From positions 26,960,385 through 27,024,384 of the forward strand of contig CM067507.1 of NCBI GenBank assembly GCA_034509495.1: DNA of 64,000 nt, given 5' to 3'. Both the position numbers and the translations under genes were made by a program. Source of the stretch: Acestrorhynchus altus (taxonomy: Eukaryota; Chordata; Actinopteri; Characiformes; Acestrorhynchidae). The notes under the pieces were generated by a model. The model did no database searches. It saw only the letters and a program-made list of their open reading frames with translations, and was not told the DNA's origin. The number at the start of each line of letters is the position of its first letter. The stretch's first letter is position 1. Below are positions 54,001 to 62,300 of this stretch, one piece after another.

Positions 54001-56472
54001 ATATTGTGTAGAGGTCACCAATTTGTTTGTGCATCATTCCCATGATTTTTGTCCATTTTAATTGAGTAGTCTTTACTATGTGCCACATCACCCTAATGTA
54101 ATGACTGTTGAAGTTATTATCCTTTGTGCTGAGCTATTTAAGAAATATGATTTAAATTGATGAATTCTGTAATATTTGTACCTTTAAGTACTTAAGAGAG
54201 CCAAGGATTTCATCCAAGTCAACCAAAGAAAACCACCTAAGCGTAAAGTTAACCACATTTGCTTAAACAGGCCTGTTTAAGTTACACGTTTCACCTGTAC
54301 ACCTCAAAATCTGGCTTTACTGCAAACATACCTCTGATGCAAAACCATGCCCTGCAGTGATACATGGCCCAAGGAAACTCTCCAGGAATTCTTAAGATGA
54401 CATTTTCTCCATACAGACACACAACAGATAAAAAGACCTTTCACACACAAGCACAAAGGAGCAGATGCCACAATAAATCTCCAGACTGATCTCTTGTCTG
54501 TCTTGTTTACCTGAAACTCAGCTTCAGTCACGCTAGCTCCACTAACCCAAAAGCAACATTGCAATTCATAACCCACACCATCAACAACTTCCCATTAACC
54601 ACGTTACCTCTCACTCACCTCCACTGGTGCAGCTCAGAAAGCTCCAAAACTGCATGATGTGTTCCCATGTATATTCCCAAAAGTATTTCCTTTCCTCTGT
54701 ATTTTTGTCTCCCTGTGTACCTTTCGTGGCATATGGACATAACCAGGGCTTCCTGCTGCACACACCTATGGAACTCCTTCTAGCACCTCCCTCTCCCTGA
54801 CACCAGCTATGACTTGCCACAACTACTACCCTGCATAGAAAGCACTCAGGTGAAGTGTGTGCATTTCCTCTGATGTCAAGAGATTAAACCATTGCTCTCA
54901 GACATATTTACATTGGCCTCCAGGATGAATTTTAAAGCTCTGCTATTAGTCTATAGAACTATGTTGGATGGAGCACCATCACCATCACAGAACACAGTTC
55001 TGCTGCTCCACAGATCAATGATGGGGAGCCTTACACTCCTCTAGCATGGTGTCAAAATTCACACTGAATTTAACTATAGGATATCATTTTTTGTCCATAT
55101 GGCCCAGCTTTAGTGTATGCAGTCATCTTATATGGGTTTAAATTATATTTATATTTCTGGCTCCTCTTATGTGATTTATTTATGCATTGTGTTGTTTATG
55201 ATTGTATTTTCAATTAAGCTGTCTGAAGTGCATTCTGTCATTTCTAATGCAATTTATTTCCATTATGATTTATAATTTATTTTAGTCTCCCGTCTTTGTA
55301 CTTCTATATATTGACCTTTTTGATTCTGGGGTTTCTGTTCTCACATGATTTATGGTTTAAGCTGTTAATATTATGATTTTATCCTCAGCAAAGCTGCTTG
55401 AACTGCATTTTATGTTAGAATAGAATAGAAAAATACTTTATTATGGCATGTCTTTGTATTCACATATTAACAAATTAATTTTAATTTGGGTGTTTTATGT
55501 TCTCATGTGATTTACAGTTTAGGCTGTTTATTTTATGATGAGCTGCATTGTATGTAAAGAATATATAATTTTATTATTGCATGTGTTTCTATTCATATAT
55601 ATGAACATTGCAGTGTTTATGATCTCACATCGCCTTCTTCTGTTCTCCTTTAAGCAGTTGCCTTTACCAGTCTGAAAGACTATGATGCTAATATGTACTA
55701 AACTTAATAATACAGAAGTATTAAATAAGTATTATATAAGTACTACATGGATATATCTATACTAAATACTATAATTTTATAATTTATAATTATAATGTAT
55801 GATCTATTTCATTTTGGTTCTTCTTCGGTTCTCCTTTAAGCAGTTGCCTTTACCAGTCTGAAGGACTATGATGTTCTTTATGTCTGTTCAGTGTACAAAC
55901 AGCTGCAATAAATAATAAAAGTACATAAATATAACAAACTCAGTAACACCGAAGAAGGGGGGATGGAGGGAGAGCAGGGGGGATGGAGGGGGGATGTGAG
56001 TGAGATGTAAACAGCAGGTGAACACAGTTGCTAAGTAACGGGGTTAGACCTGATAAAAGTTGCGATAATGAACTCGTTGTGCTCCTGAATCTGATGGTGA
56101 AGAGCAGGACTGACTCTGAAAGAGCAGAATTAATCACAGCATCACACAACAGACCGGCCGCACCAGCTTCAACCAAACTCTCACTTTTACACACATGTAT
56201 CCTGTATGAGCTCAGTCACACCGATACACACCTCCTCCTCCTCCAACACGAGCGCAAACACAACACGCTGCTTTCTCCTCCCCGTAAACAAACAGAGGAG
56301 GGGGGTGGTCCTCTAAGACCGCGGACGACTAGGGGACCCACCCCCCCGTTACCGAGCTAACAGGCTAACAGCCCGGTGAGTTCACGCTCATCTCTCACTC
56401 TCACTCTCTGTGTCTTGTCTGTCTCTCTGACACCGCAGAGGGGCTGTTGGAGCCTTACCGCGGGGCTCTCAT
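40778..56472 (-). CDS. gene X: uncharacterised 222-residue protein, ten small exons
   Basis: Coding segments in transcript order: 56472-56459, 56115-56050, 54765-54619, 54541-54511, 54390-54332, 52215-52145, 52015-52008, 49557-49464, 44020-43873, 40808-40778. Total 669 nt = 222 codons plus TGA, with no internal stop and matching phases across nine GT-AG introns. Exons 8 and 9 and exons 3, 4, 5 and 6 join only in one open frame each, which supports a real ORF. The protein looks mostly helical, with eight Cys, no signal peptide, no membrane segment and no motif I know; segments include HHQIQEHNEFIIATFIR, KEILLGIYMGTHHAVLELSE, NYVQLEVLRMYAEIIEG and DYKQLFGERLLSPSVLHSL. The start codon lies in a CpG-rich block. 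Weak points: the intron 2 splice sites (gtctaa / ttccatag), weak pyrimidine tracts before exons 5 and 6, and an 8-nt exon 7. I cannot name a family. Confidence 0.72.
41576..41626. repeat. (TA)n array at the left flank of the Tc1 element
   Basis: About 25 TA units ending directly at the transposon terminus. Confidence 0.95.
41627..43157 (+). mobile_element. Tc1/mariner-type transposon with IR/DR ends, inactivated
   Basis: About 1.53 kb between TA arrays. The left end cagtgggaaaataagtattt and right end ttattttccccactg are inverses; an internal copy of the same motif occurs at each end (ggaaaataagta near 41763, aatacttattttcc near 42966), the IR/DR arrangement seen in Sleeping Beauty-like elements. 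Inverted repeats extend about 200 bp (ttgtctgacttttaaagaat against attctttaaaagtcagacaa). Confidence 0.92.
41944..42949 (+). pseudogene. decayed Tc1-type transposase
   Basis: Starts MVKMKELSEDTRNRIVDLH, a typical Tc1 paired-like DNA-binding start, but the frame breaks after about 32 codons and several times later. Catalytic-region motifs survive in different frames: HDNDPKHT near 42660 and WPSQSPDLNPIE near 42725. No transposase could be made from this copy. Confidence 0.9.
43158..43267. repeat. (TA)n then (CA)n array at the right flank of the Tc1 element
   Basis: About 28 TA units followed by CA units interrupted once by tacagaaa. Confidence 0.96.
43531..43598. repeat. (GT)n microsatellite
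   Basis: About 34 GT units. Confidence 0.98.
43873..44020 (-). CDS. gene X exon 9
   Basis: Acceptor gacattactgcag, donor CTCAG|gtgatc, 148 nt, encoding (G)LAVSGNQNLCHFFKCFVV then QMSSQCEFDLCDYKQLFGER and LLSPSVLHSL. A protein-like, single-frame exon. Confidence 0.75.
44705..45170. mobile_element. dispersed AT-rich element, copy 2, with CA run inside
   Basis: Left aggcctgcatgatactgg and right atattgtgcagccct are imperfect inverses. Internal ttttgttgttctgcgatata and acacaaattttcaccag match the copy near 32.4 kb. Confidence 0.55.
46673..47235 (-). mobile_element. Tc1-type transposon relic, minus strand
   Basis: The left end acagtgtctcgtaaaagtat resembles the common fish Tc1 terminus. On the minus strand near 47100 the sequence encodes TVKHGGGSIM, a conserved Tc1 transposase block. 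The coding region is broken and the right terminus is not identified. Confidence 0.7.
47525..47715. repeat. large palindromic DNA element, fragment (copy 3)
   Basis: gtagttctataattacagag, gtccatctgtttctctgcat and gcaggaccaccacagagcag match the left arm of the element at 35085-35825. Only one arm is present. Confidence 0.65.
48019..48219. repeat. (CA)n with a higher-order ATGCACACAC period
   Basis: A CA array in which atg interrupts at regular 10-nt (and later 14-nt) spacing, giving long meaningless Cys/Val and His/Thr open frames in all registers. Confidence 0.96.
48831..49026. mobile_element. MITE, cactctgtaaaaa termini, about 196 bp
   Basis: Left cactctgtaaaaagtacaag plus aatgtttggaggttcttca; right is the inverse tgaagaacctccaaatgttc and ctttttacagtg. 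The TIR is about 45 bp with indels; non-coding interior. Confidence 0.8.
49464..49557 (-). CDS. gene X exon 8
   Basis: Acceptor gctttgttttcag, donor GAAG|gtgaat, 94 nt, encoding HHLFGRSDLCDMSGHNYVQL followed by EVLRMYAEIIE. Its exit phase of 1 matches exon 9 exactly. Confidence 0.75.
49727..50957. mobile_element. DNA transposon, acactaccggtccaaaa termini, carrying a nested L2
   Basis: Left tacactaccggtccaaaat and right ccaaaactttagactggtag tgta are inverse termini of a type common in fish. No intact transposase; about half of the interior is an L2 copy. Confidence 0.7.
50090..50715 (+). mobile_element. L2-type LINE 3' fragment, copy B, nested
   Basis: Encodes a degraded L2 reverse-transcriptase C-terminus (TPLLHSLHWLPVAKHQIQN) and ends gataagagtgtctgccaaat. 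It is a sibling of copy A at 37.5 kb and lies wholly inside the transposon above. Confidence 0.8.
51520..51835 (+). repeat. tRNA-derived SINE
   Basis: Head gtagcctggtggtgaaggaa is tRNA-like; the body has atagggctgcccactgctct then gggcatgtatgctcactgtc and ends gttaaatgcagaggacaaat, which I recognise as a widespread teleost SINE body. Confidence 0.6.
52008..52015 (-). CDS. gene X exon 7, candidate 8-nt microexon
   Basis: ATATGGAA lies between a strong acceptor (ctctaacttatttccag) and a consensus donor (gtaagt). It restores the frame between exons 6 and 8, adding D-M-E. Without it exon 8 would be read in a frame with an early stop. Using the AG 37 nt upstream (45-nt exon) introduces TAA in the inherited frame. 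Confidence 0.5.
52145..52215 (-). CDS. gene X exon 6
   Basis: Acceptor tgaatcttctag, donor ACTCAAG|gtgaat, 71 nt. Only the inherited frame is open, encoding (R)VKDFIPHVTNMENEECRFV then AFTQ. Confidence 0.7.
52318..52492 (+). repeat. LINE (RTE-like) 3' fragment
   Basis: ttctttcggctgctcccttt aggggtcaccacagcggatc and atgcccttcctgaagcaact are the standard blocks of a fish LINE 3' region; clade assignment is from memory only. Confidence 0.55.
52493..54331. other. gene X intron 5, 52.2-54.3 kb
   Basis: No exon recognised. AT-rich sequence; apart from the LINE fragment at 52318-52492 no repeat was identified with confidence. Confidence 0.5.
54332..54390 (-). CDS. gene X exon 5
   Basis: Acceptor tgtcatcttaag, donor CAGAG|gtatgt, 59 nt. 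In the inherited frame it reads NSWRVSLGHVSLQGMVLHQ. All three frames are open, so exon 5 alone is weak evidence; it is supported by its phase on both sides. Confidence 0.62.
54511..54541 (-). CDS. gene X exon 4 (31 nt)
   Basis: Acceptor gttgcttttgggttag, donor TTTCAG|gtaaac. Only one of three frames is open, encoding GASVTEAEFQ, and it is the frame delivered by exon 3. Confidence 0.7.
54619..54765 (-). CDS. gene X exon 3
   Basis: Donor TGGAG|gtgagt is strong; the acceptor gttccatag is weak but is the one that fits the incoming phase. 147 nt encode CVQQEALVMSICHERYTGRQ and then KYRGKEILLGIYMGTHHAVL followed by ELSELHQW. A longer open frame overlapping in another register is rejected because it does not join exon 4. 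Confidence 0.68.
54905..55440 (+). repeat. LINE 3' fragment (L2/Rex1-like)
   Basis: Near 54920 the plus strand encodes RMNFKALLLVYRTML, like the C-terminus of fish L2/Rex1-type reverse transcriptases, followed by an AT-rich 3' UTR with agctgcttgaactgcatt. It lies in gene X intron 2. Confidence 0.5.
55640..55885. repeat. direct repeat, about 50 bp, two copies
   Basis: tctcctttaagcagttgcct plus ttaccagtctgaa occurs at about 55645-55690 and again at about 55830-55875, about 185 bp apart. Confidence 0.8.
55946..56000. repeat. G-rich short tandem (ggggggatggaggg)
   Basis: gggggatggaggg recurs three times. Several adjacent G-runs of three or more make quadruplex folding possible. Confidence 0.7.
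56050..56115 (-). CDS. gene X exon 2
   Basis: Acceptor attctgctctttcag, 66 nt, encoding VSPALHHQIQEHNEFIIATF with I following. The donor ATCAG|gtctaa is poor (C at +3), the weakest donor of the gene. Confidence 0.55.
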
Positions 56473-56760
56473 CCCTGCGCCCCCTCTCCTCCCCGAGCGG
56501 AGCTGCTGCGGAGCTTCTGCTGAGCTGCTGCTCGTCCTGCTCCGTTAGCCGGTCCTGTTTCCTTTCTCAGCTCCGCGGCTCTGCGGTTCTGAAAGAGAAT
56601 CCCGCTCCGCTCCGGGCTTTCGCTGCGGCCGCCTGCGCGTCTGCAGAGCTTCAGCAGAGCCGCCGCCGCGGTCAGGACCAAAACCCGGCCTGGGGTTCAG
56701 ACCTGGACCTGGATCCTCCTCCTCCTGCTGTTCGGCTCACTCCCTCTCTCTCCTGTTTCC
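56290..56760. promoter_or_regulatory. CpG-rich block, candidate promoter and 5' UTR of gene X
   Basis: The most GC- and CpG-dense part of the window. It contains the proposed start codon of gene X (56472) and donor (56458). A plus-strand consensus donor (AACAGCCCG|gtgagt, gt at 56376) within the same block raises the possibility of divergent transcription. The transcription start is not determinable here. Confidence 0.55.
56459..56472 (-). CDS. gene X exon 1 coding part (MRAP)
   Basis: The ATG sits in gcgcagggATGAGAGCC, followed by donor CCCCGCG|gtaagg after 14 coding nt (phase 2). The 5' UTR extends to the right within the CpG-rich block. The start is chosen because it joins exon 2 in frame. 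Confidence 0.55.
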
Positions 56761-57005
56761 CTCCAACGCAGTGCTGCATCCTGCAATCATGGCTCCAACA
56801 TGGCTGACGCAGAGTGACTGGGCCCAGTACTGCTCCAGTCTAGGTGACCTTACACTGCACCAGCACTCTCTCCACACACACACACACACACAGAGGGACT
56901 CCCTTTCCCAGCAGCCCAGTCATAAAGATCAACTGCACGAACTGGTCATCTATTAATTGAACTCGTTTCAGAGTAAAGATGAATTCATCTAAATGTGTGT
57001 GTGTG

Positions 57006-57143
<138 letters not shown>

Positions 57144-57329
57144 TAAATCAACCTGTAACCTGACCACCACAACAGAAGCGGACTATGTTCAATAATGATT
57201 AAAGTGCAATAATAATGTGCAATGCCTCTCCCACTGGACTTTTCATATACTCTCCATACTATATATTCTAATATAGTCTTGATATTATATATTCCTCTAT
57301 ATAATAATAATAATTATTATTATTATATA

Positions 57330-57445
57330 ATAATTATTATAATCTTCTTCTCTGTACTGTATTCATGCTGCTGCTGGAACCTTAATTTCTCTGAGGGAAC
57401 CCTCCCAAGGGATCAATAAAGTTTCATCTGTCTATCTATATCAAT
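57330..57445 (+). repeat. LINE/SINE 3' tail
   Basis: tctctgtactgtattcatgc and aagggatcaataaagtttca followed by a ctatctatc tail is the forward form of the tail seen inverted at 20970-21075. Confidence 0.55.
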
Positions 57446-57769
57446 CCATCATACTAATATCAACCTCCAGTGAACCCACCGATATAGACTGTCTTTGTAA
57501 AGTCAATGACAATACGTGGTAAAGGGTTTCTTCTTGAGTATTATTGGTATTATTTTACCATAGAACAGCAGCATACTCCTCAACCAAACGTGCACACACA
57601 CTGTATAATCTTCATAGCAGTATTGACGGTATGAATCAGCAGCACATAAACCTACATCTGGAGCAGTGGTGCTCCACCCAGAATTTTGGGATGAGTTGGT
57701 GTGGTTGTGAACTAACCATCCAGTGTCTACCTATATGTAGTCCTCCTGGGCATACTGTGTACATTCAAA

Positions 57770-58200
57770 GCCTTTAAAAAGTATTCACCCCTGTGGATGT
57801 TTCCACAATAACTGCACCCAAATGGAATCAGATGATTGCAATGCACGACTGCAATGGTGTCATGACAGACTGTCATGGAGTGGATAAGCTTCAGTGATGA
57901 GTTCACCTTTTGGCTTGGTAGAGGCGGCAGTAATCCGTGTGGAGTCAGCATGGTCAGCACTACGATCAATGGTTTGTTGTCATGTGTCACACATCCAGAA
58001 AGCCTGGCGCCATTGGGTGGGTTGCCATGTCAGATGATGACAGATCACCTTTTGTCTTCGTTACAGGCAGTTTGACAGCCCAACATTGCATTAATGAAGT
58101 CCTGCTATTTTAAATCTAAATTATATTGACAATGAGTCACTTTATAAAAGCATAAAAGGGGAAGAATCCAAGGTGTGAACACTTTTCATTGGCATATGAT
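57770..58200. repeat. Tc1-like element relic
   Basis: ttaaaaagtattcacccctg then tggatgtttcc matches a common fish Tc1-type terminus; an internal plus-strand segment reads ISFSDEFTFWL, like a degraded Tc1 catalytic region. The far end is unclear. Confidence 0.45.
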
Positions 58201-59138
58201 AAACATTAGGAATACTGATATACACAGAAATGTCAAGCATCTAATGTGGTGCCTGTTTCACAAACCTTCTCACTTTTCCACAAATACCATAAGTGACCAC
58301 TGTTTTCTCTGTCCCACAACTCTCAAGCCCAGATTAACATGCAACAGTGTAAGAGCATGGCTATTATTTGTACACCCGCAAGCTTTGGGGGAAGATGCAG
58401 ATGTATGTCTGCATTGTCTAGTAGACACATCCCAAAAATTCCTTCCATTGACATGTCAGAGTTGGAGTGCTGGTCCGGGGGTCTCTGGTGTTACGGGCAG
58501 CCTCCCACACCCGACAGAGAAAGCAGCCAATCATTGCTCTCCACATGGGCGAGGGAAATGCAGCCTGAATTCATAATGAGTCACAATGCCAAATTGGACC
58601 AGATTCTCTCTGAACATACTGATTCTATTCATGATGTTTGAAGGATTACTCCAGGTCCAGAAACAGCAGTCATACTTGGGAATGAATAGAGCAACAGTTT
58701 CTACAGTAATAAGGAGGAGGCACATATCCAAATTCTGTCCAAAACTGGTGACAAATATACTGGCCTCACTTGCATTACTTTTGTTCGTGAGGGCCTGGCG
58801 TAGGCCTGGATGTTAAAAATGATGGTTCTTTTCATACAGTGGTCAATGTTTGGCCCTGCATAACAGCACAACAGTACATGCAGTTATTTTAAGCAGAATT
58901 TAGAGATAATGGAAGTGATTTGTTGACAATGTTTTTTGCTTTTTTGAAGCAAGCATAAATGATAATATACAGTATATACATATTTACATAATTTTGCATC
59001 ATTAACACAACCCCACTTTTGCTTTTCCAAAGCAGTGTTGCTTTAAATGTCTTAGCAGCATACGCTGAGGCCAAGGCTGAAATTGTTGTCCTCCACTGTC
59101 ATTTCTTCAGGGTTTGAGACCCTGTAGCCTGTTGCTTT

Positions 59139-59345
59139 CTACTCTACTTTCCAGATGGCAATTTTGCCATCATATTTAGCAGAGCCGCTGAGTACGTAGC
59201 GGTCCTCGGCAGAGCACAGAGCTTGAACAGTGTCTGTGTGAGCCTGCAACTCCTTCTGCACACTGAAGTTCTGCAAGTCCAACACGAAAATCTTCCCTCT
59301 CGTATCATTCGGCCCAGCACTGCTGTCGTGACAGCCCACCCAGAT
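59139..59345 (-). CDS. dennd3: dennd3 last coding exon
   Basis: Acceptor ctctctgtag, 207 nt including the stop. It encodes IWVGCHDSSAGPNDTRGKIF and on to QALCSAEDRYVLSGSAKYDG and the terminal KIAIWKVE, the last WD40 blade. Confidence 0.96.
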   Translation of the reverse strand: MWVGCHDSSAGPNDTRGKIFVLDLQNFSVQKELQAHTDTVQALCSAEDRYVLSGSAKYDGKIAIWKVE

Positions 59346-62300
59346 CTACAGAGAGAGGTGAATGAAGATCACATGAAGATGCATAAAAATATTCACTGAA
59401 GTGTGTATAGAAAGGTTTCTTATATATCTTAAACCATTGACCATTTTGCCAAATATATCTACTACAAACAAGACAGTAGCTTATATTTTAAACATACAAT
59501 TTGCCAGCCCCCATATATTGTCTCTCTCACTGGACAGGACCACCGCTTATTAGATAAACTATATGATGAAATGTTTGTGGGCACCTTCTAATGAATGCTT
59601 TCCACTACTTTTATTCACACCAACTGCTGACACACAATGGGTCAACCATTTGTGTTGGACCCTGTTGGTTCAGGGTCTCGAACTGGTGACCTTCCAGTCA
59701 CAAGGCTGCTTCTCCTGCCTTCAAGCCATGAGTGCCTCCAGTTAGGGAGTCAGGGAGTCCCAACTTTGTTAAACTAATTGTCACATGCAATCCTATTCTC
59801 ACAGCAATGCTCCAAAATATAGTGGAAAGCCTTCCCTGGATAGTAGAGACTCCACAGAAATCAGTATATATTCTTTTATATGCAATATACTGTACATTTA
59901 GCAAGAAATAATGAATGAGCAGGTATCCATACAATGTATTATTTGGGTGGTGGAACAGTCTCAGAACAGGAGTGACACCAACATGGATTTAGCATATGTA
60001 GTGCCAGTGTAAGTGCCAGTGTTAATGTGTACACTGTGTACACATACTGGCACCTTTATTAAACACACATACCTTGTAGTACTGTTAAAGTCTACAGTGC
60101 ATGTATGTTTTTGGTCAGGGGTTGATAACTTGTCCAGCAACAGATGGGCTGTAGGTCATTAACTTTAAAGTACACCTGATAGTTCTACATGACAAAATGG
60201 TCAAATATTGTAAATGTAATGCAGATGCATCTAAAAAAAAAACTGGCAACTGCAGACCTTATTCCCCACAATGATCTAAAAGGCTCACACAGCCAGCTTC
60301 ACACATACCTGGTCCTTAACTCTTATCATGCATGTCACTCCAGTGCATTCCGGCAGTGTGACCCTATTGGATGGTGTAGTCAGGTCTGTTAAGGCCCACA
60401 CACACAGCTCCCCTGAATGCGAGAAGCTGGCCCAAATCTCTCCTCTCTGAGACACGTAAGGAGGAGACGGGATTGAAACAGACAACTGCAGCACACATAC
60501 ACATCATCTAAAAAACGATAGCTTTGCTACTCTTTTTACAGCCCTACTTTATGGCTTATTACACTGCAGTTTAAGGGCCTCTCTGAAGGGTGTATCATTA
60601 ATGATGAAAGGACAGATACATTAGAAACCAGATCTACTGAGATCATTGCACATTCACTCATGCTCTCCTCATTGAAGGCCTTCATCCCCTGAAGTACAGG
60701 AACTACCAGTCCTGTAAAAGTGAAAAGCTACTGTCTTAGTGAAAGTAGAAATACTCTTGGTATTATTTGACATGAGTAAAAATACAAAAGTGATCGCTCC
60801 TATCTATCATGTCCTTAAATGCTTTTATTGTATCATCAAAATGACAACTTCACAAAAGAAAGAAAACACCCACGTAACGTTAACTGGAATTCAATGTAAA
60901 AAGTTATTTGGGACATTTTTATTGGTCCATTGTGCAACAGTGATGAAAGTCTTGTGAGTTATTAGAGGAGACTCACAAACTTACTGTTGATTATATTTAC
61001 AACCACACATCCCCTTAATAGAAACTCTTTATTTACCTTTCAAACCTTTATCATTTTAAAACAAATACTTTTGTACAAGGAGAAATATAGCCCAAGGCCT
61101 CTTTTTACTGAGGAACAGAAGTTTGTACATCATTTTGTATTAATTAATTAACAATTCATTAATTTGGTGCTTTCACACATACCTTGTTTGGTCAACACCA
61201 AAATAGCAGGTGTGAAAGGACCAAAGCAGCAAAATCTGATCTGACCTAAAGAGGTGGACTTGGTCGAGATTAAATGAACTATGGTCTGATTCGGGGGGTC
61301 AGAGGAGTCAGGGAAGCAGAATCTGGCACATCATCATATTGGCATTGACAACACACCAGTCTCTAATGCACACACCACTCTACAAACCGATCAAAAGGTT
61401 GTAAAGTTCTTTAGCATGTTCGAAAAAAAGCAGTGTGACACTAGAACTAACTGGACCAAAAGTAAGCAATGTAACAAAAACACAACCTTGCTTCAGTCCT
61501 TTGTCTGGACCTTCAGGTGTGAAAATGCACAAAAATGATTATCACTGAAAAACTTTGCAAAAGCCAAAAAGCTTTTTGACAATGTATACAACTGTAGAAT
61601 TTGTGTAACAGTCAGCACAATTGCAATGTTCAGGTTAGAATTTGGCTGAGCTATAAACATTATTAGCAAATCATTACACACCACCACAACTGCTGGACCA
61701 TTTTTATATTTTACTATTTTCTGGAGCTGCTCATACATGATCTGACAACTGGTGAGAAGCCAAAGCCAGAAAAATGTACTTCAGTACTCCAGCACAATTT
61801 GTAGCACAAATGCTACATTAATATATAAAGACATATAAATTGACAGGATACATTATTATATCAGTATGAGAACACAAGTAAAATCGAGCTGAATAATAGT
61901 GAAGCTGTTTAAATCAACCAAAAGCAACCAAAAGTATATTCATACATCATTAGTTTATATTACATTATTCATCATTATTTAAATCAGTATCAGTTATTAC
62001 ATCCTAAAGATGGAGAATAAATGCTAGGAGACTGTAGATAGAGATAGATTAGATTTACAAACCTCTACTACCAGCAAGAAACCACTAAAAGTGGTGTGTG
62101 TGCTCATCACAGCCTCGGGTAAAGACAGCTTACGATGAAGCACTCCGTTCTTCCTCACTTCCATGATACAGTCCTGGGCACCTACCGATACATAGTATAT
62201 CATTAAACTAAGACGACTGCTGTTGAAAAAACATTGCAAACATTGATAAAATGGTGTTATAGGTTTTTACAGTGTATAATAAAAAATACTAGTATATTGT

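Larger units (their letters stand above)
59346..60308. other. dennd3 intron with SINE and dispersed repeats
   Basis: A minus-strand tRNA-derived SINE head lies at about 59640-59745 and a copy of the gtgttctctggaat-family element at 59745-59935. Nothing else is recognised. Confidence 0.55.

Noticed and set aside
54611..54820. 69-codon minus-strand ORF overlapping gene X exon 3 in another frame
   Set aside because: Its exit phase leads to a stop in exon 4; the alternative frame joins exons 2 and 4 without stops.
56376..56807. 143-codon plus-strand ORF in the CpG block
   Set aside because: An ORF of this length is expected by chance in GC-rich sequence; composition is Ser/Leu/Arg/Pro-rich and the minus strand carries the phase-compatible gene X start.
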